In this document: positions 46,240 through 56,419 of the stretch, in pieces
Numbering within the stretch: position 1 is the first letter of the stretch
How the letters are laid out: each line of letters starts with the position of its first letter
From: Kovacikia minuta CCNUW1
Lineage (GTDB): Bacteria > Cyanobacteriota > Cyanobacteriia > Leptolyngbyales > Leptolyngbyaceae
Direction: 5' to 3'
Assembly: GCF_020091585.1 (NCBI RefSeq)
Contig: NZ_CP083582.1
Coordinates: 868,001 to 932,000, forward strand
Length of the DNA stretch: 64,000 nt
Notes under the pieces: model-generated
What the model saw: only the letters and a program-made list of their open reading frames with translations
Told to the model about the DNA's origin: nothing
Databases searched by the model: none
Program-made: the position numbers and the translations under genes

Positions 46240-47322
46240 TTAGTGGCACACCTCCGCCATAACCTGCTGAACTTTGTTGAAAAACGCTTCTTCCGAAAAG
46301 TGATTCAACGCATGCGCCCTGATTTTTTCGTAGTTCCAGTCGATTTCAGTCGAATCGAGAATTGCTGTCTGTAAGGCTTCTGGCGTTTGGCGTTTAAACA
46401 GAATTCCTGTTTGTTGGGGAATTTGAGTATCTAAAACGCCACCAGCCCCATAGGCAACTACTGGTGTTCCACTGGCGTTTGCTTCTACTGGAACCAGCCC
46501 GTAATCTTCCAGTGCCGCAACCACAACCGCACGACTGCGGGACATTAAATGGGTACGGGCTTCATCGCTGACGTATCCCAGAAATTGGATATTATCCAGT
46601 GCTTGCATTTCCAGTCGTTCTCGTTCTGGACCGTCCCCAATCACCAGTAGGGGCAATCCGAGCCAGTTAAATGCCTCAATGATCACATCCATCCGCTTGT
46701 AACCAATCAAGCGAGCAGATGCCAGATAAAAGTCCTCCTTTTTGGAAGAAAAGGAAAACTTACCACTGTTAATGGGGTAGTTAATCACGATCGAGGGTTT
46801 ACCGTAGACCCGTTGGATACGCTCAGCAACCACACTGGAGTTGGCGATATAGAGATCTGGTTCCTGGGCATATTTCAAATCTACCTGCCGCATCACCTGA
46901 AACACCCTTTCCAACACAGGATAGAACTTCCGGTAGCTGGAATACTGACGCAGATAGGATTCTGTGTCCCAAAGGAAGCGGGTGACATTATGGCAAAAGC
47001 AAACATGCTTGGCATCTGGACGCTTGCGAACCGATTTGGCAAAACTGCTACTGCTGCTAATAATCAGGTCGTAATCGGTTAAATCCAGCGATCGAAACAC
47101 CGGGTAATAAAAAGGAGCCAGTAACCTGAACTTTCGTGTTGCGCCTGGAATCTTTTGCAGAATGGTCGTTTGAACTTCCCGATCGCCCAGGTCGATCGTG
47201 TGCTCAGGATCATATAACGACGTGAAAATATCAGCCTCAGGATATTGCTTGCACAACAGCTCAAACACGCGCTCTGCTCCACCCTGTTGTGTCAAGTAGT
47301 CATGCACCAAAGCAACTTTCAT
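46240..47322 (-). CDS. Family 4 glycosyltransferase, WbaZ-like
   Basis: This 360-residue enzyme begins MKVALVHDYLTQQGGAERVF, with the typical mannosyl/galactosyl transferase features HVCFCHNVTRFLWD, YIANSSVVAERI and, in the donor half, YLASARLIGYKRMD and EDYGLVPVEANASGTPVVAYG (the E-x7-E). It is immediately upstream of the Wzc-like gene. Retaining GT-B; likely an early sugar addition. Intact. Confidence 0.88.
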   Translation of the reverse strand: MKVALVHDYLTQQGGAERVFELLCKQYPEADIFTSLYDPEHTIDLGDREVQTTILQKIPGATRKFRLLAPFYYPVFRSLDLTDYDLIISSSSSFAKSVRKRPDAKHVCFCHNVTRFLWDTESYLRQYSSYRKFYPVLERVFQVMRQVDLKYAQEPDLYIANSSVVAERIQRVYGKPSIVINYPINSGKFSFSSKKEDFYLASARLIGYKRMDVIIEAFNWLGLPLLVIGDGPERERLEMQALDNIQFLGYVSDEARTHLMSRSRAVVVAALEDYGLVPVEANASGTPVVAYGAGGVLDTQIPQQTGILFKRQTPEALQTAILDSTEIDWNYEKIRAHALNHFSEEAFFNKVQQVMAEVCH

Positions 47323-47498
47323 GGCTAGCTCAGATTAGAGGACAGGTTGTTCTAAAGCGAACTGATTCATAACCGAACACACGCAGGTTTATGGAAACCA
47401 TTTGCTTGTTGAAGAGGATAACACTGCTCTGCGATATCGCACGAATTTTGCGTAAGCCTCAAAAAAACTGTCATCCAGAGAACCAAAATTGTCATCAA

Positions 47499-47738
47499 TT
47501 AAGAACATTCGCTGTTTTGTAACTTACTGCGACCAGAAAAAGCCGAAAGCGTGTTTAGAATGCTTTTCCAAATCCATTCTGGTCCCATCGCAATACACTC
47601 AGGGCACACATCGCCGTGCTTATCACCTTTTTCGTCACATACAATGACACGCGCTTCTGCCAGCTCAAATTGTTGATTGCAAACAAGACAAGCGTGGTGA
47701 GCGATCGAAGAACGATTACATTCGACTTGTAGTTGCAT
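47499..47738 (-). CDS. Small CxxC (zinc-ribbon-like) protein
   Basis: This 79-residue protein has CLVCNQQF and CPEC pairs about 25 residues apart, enough to bind one zinc ion, followed by WIWKSIL. It resembles small cyanobacterial proteins of unknown function. It lies between the Wza-like and glycosyltransferase genes. Confidence 0.55.
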   Translation of the reverse strand: MQLQVECNRSSIAHHACLVCNQQFELAEARVIVCDEKGDKHGDVCPECIAMGPEWIWKSILNTLSAFSGRSKLQNSECS

Positions 47739-48623
47739 AGGGCTTACCTGAAATTACTAGGGCGGAAGGTGATTAATCGAACAAAAATGCAGTCAGGCAA
47801 TCCGATTTAAGCTTAGTACACCGATGTGTTTAACTCAACAAGGGTTCTTTACTCTGATTAATAACTAGTCGGTCATCTAAAGTCGGGAACAAACTAAACC
47901 TAAAACTCGTCAATATAGAGTTATCGTTCACTAGAAGCCCAAAACAGGGTTTGAAAGAATGTCTAAATTTAATCTAAATCCTCCATCTTTGCAAATTGAA
48001 ACGTAGCACTTGTACGGATCGTCCTAGTGAAATGTCTTACTGAGATGATCACTGCTCACACTGAACTTTACATTGTTTCATAATGAACGCTTTCAACAAT
48101 AGGAATCTGACTTTTCTGATACATCTGCCAAAAGATATATAATTTTCTAAATCGACTTCCTTGGGAATTTGAGCAGGATTGTTCCTCAGAAAAAAGGTTT
48201 AATTTTGCCTGAAAAGGTTGTAGGCAATCACCATAAATCATTCTGCTTCGCCCAATTGCCTAAAACTTAAATGTGATTTTTGAAACTAACTGGTTTCAAA
48301 ATAACTGTTGAAATTACGCTCTTTCTATTAATTAGAAAATGACCCAGTTCATAGGGTGGAACAGGAGGAAGACGCGAAGATGTGGGGAGAAAGGCAAAAG
48401 GCTAATGATTGCTGTGAGGTGATTGCATCCGTTCAAATTGTCCTGGCACAACGATCAACCTGGCACTTTTTTCATCCAATTGGGCAGTAACAACCGGATT
48501 GCGTAGCGTGCATTATGGCGTTGCCTAACGCACGGTTTGCCTTAGTTTCGGTCGCCCTATGAGGGAGTGTCCTATCTTTCGTTGTCAGGTAAATATCCTT
48601 TTGCCCGCTGCTTTCTGCTTTGT
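47739..48623. other. Gene-free stretch of about 880 bases
   Basis: No gene or RNA could be recognised. The first 500 bases are AT-rich and may hold promoters for the downstream minus-strand operon. Near 48500-48536 is a short palindromic repeat (GCGTAGCGTGC, then CCTAACGCACGG) related to the palindrome in the IS5-type element. Confidence 0.5.
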
Positions 48624-50171
48624 CTAAAGCCCCAGAATGCTGAAGATGGCAAACAAACCACCGATCGGAGATACAACCGAACCGAGCGTATCTGTAATTC
48701 CCGCTAAGGTAGAACGACCCACCACGATCGTGTCATTGTTTCGCAGAGCTGGGTTATTCGCTTCGCTGATTCCCTGGGAAAAATCAATCGGAATCGATCG
48801 CTGCGTCACGGTTCCATTCGGATTGAGCCGAATAAAGTTGACCGATCCCTTCTTCGCCCGATTGTTAAATCCACCGGCTGCCAATATTGCCTGGTTTAGG
48901 GGCGTGTTGGGCGGCACCTGTACTGCCCCTGGTCGCCCCACCTCTCCCACCACATAAACCGAGATTTTATCCGGTGCAAAGCTGGCAGAAGCCAGAGCAG
49001 TTGCGTCTTCAGGGGTTAGGTTCTGTGCCGTAGGAATGACAACCGTATCACCATCCTGCAACGGTAAGTCCTGACGCATATCTCCTGCTTGCAGCAGTTT
49101 CCAGAAATCCACATCAATTACCTGTTCAGAACCCGCTTTCGTCAAACGACGCACTTGAATTTTTCGAATATCTGCCGACTGGGTAATGCCCCCCGCAACC
49201 TGAATGGCTCTGGTTACCGTCGGAACTTGCTGCTTTACATCGTTATTCACACCAGGATTCACGCCCGTTTGAGTTTTGGGATCTTCAGTTAGAAGGTGGG
49301 GTCCCGGACGGTTGACTTCTCCCACGATCGCCACCCGCAGGGGTTTACTATTACTGGCTGCAAAACTGGTGGATGCGAGCTGCTGAGCTTCATTTAAATT
49401 CGTCGCTGTGGTTGCGGGAATGACAATGCTGTCCCCATCTCGCAACGGTAAATCCTGGCGAGAATTACCCGCCTGGATCAGCTGCCACAAATCAACGGAG
49501 ATGATTTCATCCGCACTGCCATTTCCTGGTCGTGGGCGACGCACCTGTATCCGCCGAATATCAGCAGATTGCGTTGTTCCCCCTGCAAGCTGAATGATGC
49601 GGGTGACAATGGGGACGCCCGCATTCGGATCTGATGTGGGTGAAACCGCAGGTACCGTGTAGGAACCCGGACGGCTCACCTCGCCAGAAATGGTGATGGT
49701 AACGGGACGGGCAGCCAGCAAGCTGATGGTAACCACTGGTCGGGTTAAATAAGGTTCAAATCGAGTTGAGATCGCCCTCGAAGCTTCCTTGAGCGTTTTT
49801 CCCTGCACGGGAACAGCACCAATTTCAGGTAAGTTCAAGCTGCCATCCGGCAAAACCTGATACTCGCCACTATATTCCGGCACACTAAAAATATCGATTT
49901 TGACGCGATCGCCTACCCCCAACTGATAACCCTCAGCAGCTACCTGCGGAACTGTGATCTGCGGTATTGCTGTTTGGGGGGTTGCTGGTTGAGGCGGTAC
50001 TTGGGGTGCTTGTGAGAGAGGTGCTAGTTGAGAATCCGTTGGACGAAGCGATTGAGCAACTCCTGATACGGGGAGTAAAGCTAACCCAATTGAACTGCAC
50101 AGGGGAAGTACACTGGCTAGGAAATGGGGTGTGGGGTGTGGGGTGTGGGGTGTGGGGAAGGAAATTTTCAT
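48624..50171 (-). CDS. Wza-like polysaccharide export protein with three SLBB domains
   Basis: After a signal peptide (LCSSIGLALLPVSGVAQ), the Poly_export domain (YQLGVGDRVKIDIFSVPEY, FEPYLTRPVVTI) is followed by SLBB repeats (ITISGEVSRPGSYTV, VAIVGEVNRPGPHLL and VYVVGEVGRPGAVQV). This is the outer-membrane exit channel family working with the Wzc-like protein. No lipobox was noticed. The ATG at 50171 is chosen over the TTG at 50222. The first residues (PTPHTPHPTPH) come from a GGGGTGTGGGGTGTGG repeat. Confidence 0.85.
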   Translation of the reverse strand: MKISFPTPHTPHPTPHFLASVLPLCSSIGLALLPVSGVAQSLRPTDSQLAPLSQAPQVPPQPATPQTAIPQITVPQVAAEGYQLGVGDRVKIDIFSVPEYSGEYQVLPDGSLNLPEIGAVPVQGKTLKEASRAISTRFEPYLTRPVVTISLLAARPVTITISGEVSRPGSYTVPAVSPTSDPNAGVPIVTRIIQLAGGTTQSADIRRIQVRRPRPGNGSADEIISVDLWQLIQAGNSRQDLPLRDGDSIVIPATTATNLNEAQQLASTSFAASNSKPLRVAIVGEVNRPGPHLLTEDPKTQTGVNPGVNNDVKQQVPTVTRAIQVAGGITQSADIRKIQVRRLTKAGSEQVIDVDFWKLLQAGDMRQDLPLQDGDTVVIPTAQNLTPEDATALASASFAPDKISVYVVGEVGRPGAVQVPPNTPLNQAILAAGGFNNRAKKGSVNFIRLNPNGTVTQRSIPIDFSQGISEANNPALRNNDTIVVGRSTLAGITDTLGSVVSPIGGLFAIFSILGL

Positions 50172-50222
50172 ACTTAGATCCGCGTGTGGTCGTCGATAGT
50201 TAGCTTGAAATATTCCTTTCAA

Positions 50223-50482
50223 AAATTAGCGCTGCCTTACTTCGGGCATCCCTCGCCAGTGCAAAGTAATAGAAAGCTACCCCATTAGGATAGCGACACA
50301 ATATTACTCTAGGTCAGATATGGCGATCCTATTTGGATTGTGAGAAAGGAGTTCAGTGGAATCCTTTCTCACAAAGCCCCTCAATCTCCCAATTGATTTG
50401 GGACTGCTATAGATGTGGCAGATGTGAGGAGATAGAGAGCGGGAGAAGGGAAAGCGGAAAACCCTCTGCCCACTGCTAACAC
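50223..50482. other. Short gene-free stretch
   Basis: It includes the word GGCGATCCTATTTGGATTGTG at 50320-50340, which recurs with small changes at 53634-53654. No gene is seen. Confidence 0.5.
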
Positions 50483-51301
50483 TCAAACTTGATCAGGATT
50501 GATCCCCAATTCGCGCAGTTTCTCGGCTAAGCGATCGGCTCGTTGGCGTTCCACCTCAGCCCGTTGGCGTTCCACCTCAGCCCGTTGGCGTTCCACTTCC
50601 TGACCTTCTGCTCCAGTTAGAATTACCTGCCCCTGCGAATTACACCAGCGCAGCCATAGCCGGGTCACCGCTTCCTCAAACTGTCCTTCCCACACCGTTA
50701 ACCCCAATCCTACTGTTTCTAACCAGACAGGCTGCCCCACTGCGACCACTCCTTCAGTCGGTGTGAGTTCCCGATAGCGTCCCGATGCCAAAGTCCACAC
50801 GCGCAACAGCGCCCCATTCATCTCGTTCTCCGTTTGAATTTGCCGCAATGGGTCAAATACCACATAGTAAGGAACCCCAATTTGAGCATAAATATCTTGC
50901 TTGCAGGTTTCCTTTCCCTTCTGGCGCGACTTCTGACTCAACGCCAACTCATCCCCTTCCTGATTCGAGACAATTTCAATGCAGACTTCGGGAACTTTGC
51001 CAAATTCCCAGACAAAGTAAGAGCGATCGCGCCGCGCAGAAAAATCTTCAGCCCGTTGCACACCCAGGCTCAGCATCATATCGGGGACGATCGGATCACC
51101 TTTGAGTTTGTAGAATAACCCGACATTTGCCTCGGCAACAAATGGCAGCGGCAAGGGTTTAGAACTGTAAAGAGGTTCCACCAGTAACCGTTGTTGCTGG
51201 GCAGATTGAAAATTGTCCACCGGGGTATCGTCCTCAATGACGAGATGGCTGATGTCAAGCTCAGTGACGATTTCTTCTGCATCTAGAAGGGGTTGAGTCA
51301 T
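50483..51301 (-). CDS. Uma2-family (DUF820) PD-(D/E)xK-like endonuclease
   Basis: This 272-residue protein has the Uma2 layout: VEANVGLFYK-like segment, then IVPDMMLSL with the Asp, and CIEIVSNQ with the Glu of a PD-(D/E)xK core. A C-terminal coiled coil contains three ERQRAEV heptads (21-bp repeats, 50541-50604). The family is very common in cyanobacteria and may be transposon-linked; activity is not proved. The ATG at 51301 is preferred to the TTG at 51310. Confidence 0.72.
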   Translation of the reverse strand: MTQPLLDAEEIVTELDISHLVIEDDTPVDNFQSAQQQRLLVEPLYSSKPLPLPFVAEANVGLFYKLKGDPIVPDMMLSLGVQRAEDFSARRDRSYFVWEFGKVPEVCIEIVSNQEGDELALSQKSRQKGKETCKQDIYAQIGVPYYVVFDPLRQIQTENEMNGALLRVWTLASGRYRELTPTEGVVAVGQPVWLETVGLGLTVWEGQFEEAVTRLWLRWCNSQGQVILTGAEGQEVERQRAEVERQRAEVERQRADRLAEKLRELGINPDQV

Positions 51302-51391
51302 GGTCAGCAATTAGAACCCGACAATTCATTATCCTCTAAATTTGGCTGCGGCAGGATGGGGAGAGCGGAAAGAGAATTCAGAAGTTAATAG

Positions 51392-53452
51392 TCAGAATTT
51401 TTCTAGCTTAAGACTAATCCCCCGTGCTAAATTGACCTGATGTCTCAACTCAGAAGATTTGGGGATAAATGTGACTTTGCCTGCCCCTGGAATCGAGGTT
51501 TTTGCAGTAGGGGAACCAAACCGCGTGTAAAACTCGCTGATGCAAGAAGTGGGTAGCCGATCGAGATATAGGTTAATTCCAGCAAAATCATTGAACTTAA
51601 AGAAATCGGTGAAGAACGACCACTCGTGTTGTGTGAAACAACGCTTTTGGCGATCGGGTGCAGTGTCATCGGGAAAGAATAACTTATCCCAGCCAGCTTG
51701 AAAATAAGGGGCAACCTGGGAAGGGTGCGATCGACCGAAATAATGCCCCATCACTTTCTTTTCGTGAAATCGGCTGAGGGAAGAAATGCCACTGTTGTAA
51801 AGATAGTAGGGGCAAATGTTATCTGCTCCACCTCCACTGGTAACGCAGAAGGGCCAATCAAAAACAGCTTCTCCGGGTTGCTGCTTCACATGCGCCATAT
51901 AGGCAAAGAAATCCTTGCTGAGCGGTTCTGGCTGCTGGTAAGCCGATCTTAGGGAATAGGCAGTGCCTAGCTCAACGCAGGCTAATACAACCAGAACTGT
52001 GACGATCGCTCTTTTTCCACGCAAACTGATGCCATTAAAATTAAGATGCAACGCCAGCAGGCACAGGATGGTGGGGTAGATGACGGTGCAACGCCCCACA
52101 ACCCGGTTAAAGGTGAACCAGGGAAAAAGTTTGAGCGTTGGCAGCAAAAATAATGTGGGATTGAGGTAAATTGCAACGAAAAAGATCATTGCCAGAGGCA
52201 CAAAGATTAGGGTTCGTTTACGGGTGAGCCACAAACTTGCAACAACAACGGTTAGCAAGAATAATTCTCTTAGCGTCAGGGCAACAAAAATTTTGCCTGG
52301 AATATATAGAAGACACAGCCCAAATGTGATCAAAAGTGGCACAAAAATAACAATTCGATGGCGGTTTTGCCACAGACCGATCGCTCCCAGAATCAGTAAG
52401 AACCAGCCAGCTCTACCATCGAAGAGGGTTTCTGGAGAATCATGGAACAGGGATTCAAAATTGTTTTGTCGTTGATCAGGAATCGGAAATAGTGGAAGAA
52501 ATAATCTGAGAGGATTGATCCAAAAAATTGAGATATTTGTGCCAGTCAAATCAAAACTCTTGGCTGCTCTGGCAATCTGTATGCCCAGAGGGAGGTAAAG
52601 AAAACCCACCACAAGCGATAAGCCAAGTAGTGCCAAACAGGTCTGGGGATGGAAAAGGAAATCATTTTTCCATTGTGCGATCACACGACGAAATTGCTCA
52701 GGTAAACTGAGGGGTTCTGCAAAATAGCGATGTCCTATCAGGATGATGATAAACAGAAGTGAAACGGAAAAAGACATCAAACCTAAACCAGCAATGTATC
52801 CCAAATCATGACCGAACAATAGAAACAACAGACAAGCTCTGACTAAAACTAGCCTGAGGGACACAGGTTTCTTTAAAGCAACTCTTTTGACAATTAGAAA
52901 GTCAACAATTAATCCTAAGGTGATCCAATGAATCGCAGATAAGGGGAGATGGTGCGGGTATTTATAAATGGCATAGAAATTGCCGAAAGATAATAGAAAT
53001 CCCGCCCCACCTGCCCGTGCCAATCCATAGTCCCGTTTCAATAATAAAAAGGTGCCGATGGCTGTAATCAAGACAGTGAGAAGATAGTAGATGGGTAACC
53101 AGGGTCCAACTCCAAACAATGAATAGAAAGCCGCATAAAACAGATCTTCTTCGATAGACCAGGGATTAAACACATGGTTTGTTCCATAGGGATAGAACAC
53201 CTGGTTATGAACTAAGTTCAAATGGGGAAATGGATTGAAGCTTAAGTTTTTAGCAAAGTAGAATCCCTTGTATTCCTGGATATCAACATAATCATGGTTG
53301 ACGCCTGCCTGGGAACCAAACCCGGTCATTCCAGATAGCGGACTTGAGAAATCATTGATAATTAGGGAACCCAAGGCGATCGCAATTCCAAAATAAATAA
53401 TGATATAAAGCCCTGACCACTGATCACCCCTCACAAGTGAAAATTGTTTCAT
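51392..53452 (-). CDS. Polytopic membrane protein, possibly GT-C-type glycosyltransferase
   Basis: This 686-residue protein has about twelve helices. The first periplasmic loop carries several acidic and aromatic residues (NHDYVDIQEYKGFYFAK), and the C-terminal 150 residues are soluble (DWPFCVTSGGG, CPYYLYNSG, FPDDTAPDRQKRC). This resembles GT-C enzymes or YfhO-like proteins that use lipid-linked sugars, but no signature motif is decisive. It is the most upstream gene of the polysaccharide locus. Confidence 0.5.
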   Translation of the reverse strand: MKQFSLVRGDQWSGLYIIIYFGIAIALGSLIINDFSSPLSGMTGFGSQAGVNHDYVDIQEYKGFYFAKNLSFNPFPHLNLVHNQVFYPYGTNHVFNPWSIEEDLFYAAFYSLFGVGPWLPIYYLLTVLITAIGTFLLLKRDYGLARAGGAGFLLSFGNFYAIYKYPHHLPLSAIHWITLGLIVDFLIVKRVALKKPVSLRLVLVRACLLFLLFGHDLGYIAGLGLMSFSVSLLFIIILIGHRYFAEPLSLPEQFRRVIAQWKNDFLFHPQTCLALLGLSLVVGFLYLPLGIQIARAAKSFDLTGTNISIFWINPLRLFLPLFPIPDQRQNNFESLFHDSPETLFDGRAGWFLLILGAIGLWQNRHRIVIFVPLLITFGLCLLYIPGKIFVALTLRELFLLTVVVASLWLTRKRTLIFVPLAMIFFVAIYLNPTLFLLPTLKLFPWFTFNRVVGRCTVIYPTILCLLALHLNFNGISLRGKRAIVTVLVVLACVELGTAYSLRSAYQQPEPLSKDFFAYMAHVKQQPGEAVFDWPFCVTSGGGADNICPYYLYNSGISSLSRFHEKKVMGHYFGRSHPSQVAPYFQAGWDKLFFPDDTAPDRQKRCFTQHEWSFFTDFFKFNDFAGINLYLDRLPTSCISEFYTRFGSPTAKTSIPGAGKVTFIPKSSELRHQVNLARGISLKLEKF

Positions 53453-53654
53453 GGTAGATTGTGTATTGAATTTGACAATTGTGCAAAGTTATTCATCCGT
53501 ATCAGAAGTTGGGTTCCTGACGATTACTTTGAGGTAAAGTTCCAAAGTTTTCATTACAAAATTCAGTTTCGTACTGCGCCTTTAAAGCCCGGATAACTGA
53601 AATCGCGGGTATTGTTTAATTCATAATTTTTAAGGCGATCCTATTCGAATCGTG

Positions 53655-53674
53655 AGAGGATGTTTGAAAAGGTA
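53655..53674 (+). repeat. Solo IS5-like terminus
   Basis: The 20 bases AGAGGATGTTTGAAAAGGTA recur exactly, inverted, at 34654-34673, and resemble the IS5-type ends AGAGAATGTTTGTAAA at 11873 and 12960. No transposase or partner end is found nearby, so these are relics. Confidence 0.55.
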
Positions 53675-53688
53675 ATGAAGACTCAAGT

Positions 53689-53919
53689 GTGGCTGAGATG
53701 GTAGCCGCTTCCCGTAATACCTGGTCTGTTCCTGAATGGCAACTGGTTCACATTTCAAACGGTGCGACATCCTTTAATGATCCTCGGCATAGCGATTTAA
53801 TCACTGCGATGCCCAGTTCCTACCGGAATGCGCCCTGGATTGAGGTAGAGGCAAAGCAAAAGGAGCAGGCGATCGAAAAACTACAGCTGGACTGGCTACG
53901 GGATTTACAAACAATTTAG
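53689..53919 (+). pseudogene. Gene remnant cut near an IS-like end
   Basis: The 76-codon frame reads like protein (NTWSVPEWQLVHISNG, KEQAIEKLQLDWLRDL) but has no ribosome binding site. It starts just after the solo IS-like terminus at 53655-53674. It is probably the 3' end of a gene that was cut by an insertion. No family is recognised. Confidence 0.35.
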
Positions 53920-54120
53920 AACTGCTAACACAGCTTTAGGAATGGGTAAGTTAGGCTAGTACTCTCTAAAAATTCTGCGAAGAATTGCACGGGAGCACAA
54001 ATTGCACTTGGAGTAGCCGCTTTGGCTGTCCTGAGGCAGGGCAAAATGCTGCCCTCACAAGTCTCTTGAGCCAGTTTGCGATGTACTGAACTTGTTAATG
54101 CTAAAGTTTTGGCGATTGCC

Positions 54121-55948
54121 ATGTCCCTTCCCACCCCAGACCAAACCCAGCGACACCTTCTAGCAGAGGCGTTGCAGCTTTCTCGCTATCTATTGAACTC
54201 AGGTTCAGATGGTGATCCAAAAGTGATCCAGAAGCGCCAGAAGCGCTTGCGGCAGATTCAAGATGCCCTCAAAGCCTTTGCCCATCCAATTCAACGGGAC
54301 CGATTGCCAGTGCAGCAGATCCCACTGGAAATCCGGCAGGTGTTTGTCAAATCTGCCCTGCTAGTCACGCGCTACGCTCAGATTGGAGGCACCCAATGGC
54401 AGGGTACTATTTCCTCTCCCACCTTGAGTCAGTATCAACCCGACCCCATTCCCGATCGGTTGCTTACAGCCCAGGCAATTGAGCAGTTGTGTCGGGTTTA
54501 TGCCCTACCAGAGAGTTGTAAGGTCGAATTTCGCACCCTGCTGCAAAGCGATCGATCGCCACATTGCTCAACAACAACAAATCATCGGAGCAGTGTTGGG
54601 AGAGGAGTTAGAGAAGGCAGAGGGCAGAGGGCAGGAGGCAGAAGGCAGAGGGAATACCGTAGGACACGGAGATGGGGAGACACGGGGACGCGGAGACTTC
54701 AATTCAAAATTCAAAATTCAAAATTCAAAATTCAGGGTTTCGGAACTGTTCCGCCATCTTTTTGGCAATATCCCCATTCCAGAAGCGGCGATCGATCTGG
54801 TTTTCACCGACATGCAGATCTTTTTCTGCATTGATTATCAGGATGGGCAACTGCGTGATCTGACCCTGTGGAATCAGTTGATGCCGGAAGAACAGGTGCA
54901 AGTGCGGGAATTTCTAGACTCTCTCAAGCAGTTTAACTTTGGATTATTTCAGCGGTTTCCGGTGTTTGGTCCCTGTTTGCCGCAGCGGTTAGACCACGCC
55001 TGGTGTGCCCAACTGGCTGAATCGATCGATCGACCGACAACAGATGTGATTCAATCGTTAATTCGGGCAGTTGGGATTGTGCCGACCTCAAAGGCAGAGG
55101 CATTCCTGCTGCATGATATTTGGGGGCATCACTGGCAACTCATGCTGACCCAATTTGAAAGTGACTACGCCCTACTAACAACCTGTGGGGAAGGTTTGCG
55201 GGCGGGGGAAACGGCATATACCGATGATGGCCCCCTCGCCTGTCGGGAACTATTTGAATGGGTCACAGATGCGGTCAAGCTGGATGAGGCAAAGGCACGG
55301 CAATTCTTTCATGGAGAAGTGCGACAACGCCTGGGGCTTCTGTTTACCCATCTAATTGGTGAGATGGTGGCAGATGTGGCAGAGTTTAAGTTCGTTTGGG
55401 ATTGCCCCCAGTCGGCTGATCAATTGCTGAGTTCCTCTTTATTTAAAGCAGAACCGACCAAACTAGACTTGAGCCTTGCCGATGTGGATTTTCTCTTCTT
55501 GCGGGTGCTGCAACCGTTGCTGGAGGTGCATGTGTCAGTCCTGGAAGAGGGGGAATTGGAGACAGAGCTTTTGGCTGATTGGGCAGAATTGGGATATCCC
55601 GTTGATTCTTTAGAGTTGCGGACGAGTTTAAAGCAAGCGATCGTCCATCTGTACCAGGTTTTTCTACAGGAATACAACCGCACCTATTTGCCCACAATGA
55701 TGGGTGAAATGGGCCTGTTTACCCAGATGGTCAGTAATTTGCTGTATTTGCAAAATGCCATTAACAGCCTCTATACCGATGTCACCGCCCAAACTGATTC
55801 CGGTTTGCCATTTCAGGATTTGTTGATTGTGTTCATTGGTTGCTACTGTTCCAGTGATAGTTTTGCAGAGTTTTGGGCGATCGACGATGTTTTAGCAGGC
55901 TACTTTCTCCCCTGTTGGTACCATCTGCAAGCAGTCACTACCGCTTAA
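54121..55948 (+). pseudogene. Large cyanobacterial-type protein of unknown function, single frameshift
   Basis: The N-terminal 143 codons (LPTPDQTQRHLLAEALQLS to FRTLLQS) are read from 54121. The frame breaks at 54547-54553 (CAAAGCGATCGATCGC, one extra G) and continues with IDRHIAQQQQIIGAVLGEE. The joined protein has about 608 residues, including a low-complexity insertion encoded by GAGGGCAGAGG and AATTCAA repeats (about 54610-54735). The C-terminal half is helical with the motif FLLHDIWGHHWQLML near residue 335, whose His and Asp residues could bind metal. No family is recognised. It stands before the lipid-catabolism genes, so a role there is possible. Confidence 0.6.
54610..54735. repeat. 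STRR insertions inside a coding region
   Basis: GGCAGAGG-type, GAGACACGGGGACGCGG-type and AATTCAAAATTCAA-type heptamer runs follow each other and are translated as a Gly/Arg/Glu-rich linker then FNSKFKIQNSKF. Similar linkers occur in the acyl-CoA synthetase and in the first exporter. Confidence 0.75.
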
Positions 55949-56404
55949 GAGGGATTTTGCCTGACAGCAATTCTGGCTGGGGTGAAGTACGGTCAGTGAG
56001 AATTTAAGCACAGAAAGTCAGAAGTCAGAATGATAGAAACCTTCTGGTTTCTGGTTTCTGGCTCCTGACTCCCGCAGCGAAGTTGTTTAGTCAATTGGGA
56101 ACCGCTGTATTTGCCCATTGATTGAAGCCTTCAGAATCCATCCTTTTAGCTTAAACCACCAAACGGTATAGCATTCACCCTCCTCTAGTTATACATTTCA
56201 GTTAATGGGTTCGATATAATACTAGGTAGATGTTATGGCTTCTAATCTTTGAAATCCTGAATCTGGATGCTATCCCGACTGAGTAGCGATGGTCGCGGAA
56301 CGCTTCTAAGCGTTGGAAGCTTACGCCTTTAGGCGTTTATTTCCCCTTGAAATGATTGATTCATTTTTGAGGTGTTTTGAGACCGCAACACTCTAGAACG
56401 CATA
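55949..56404. other. Gene-free stretch
   Basis: No gene is seen. CTTACGCCTTTAGGCGTTTATT at about 56318-56340 is a small hairpin with a T-rich tail, possibly a terminator for the upstream gene. Confidence 0.45.
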
Positions 56405-56419
56405 TTGGGGATACCTGTA

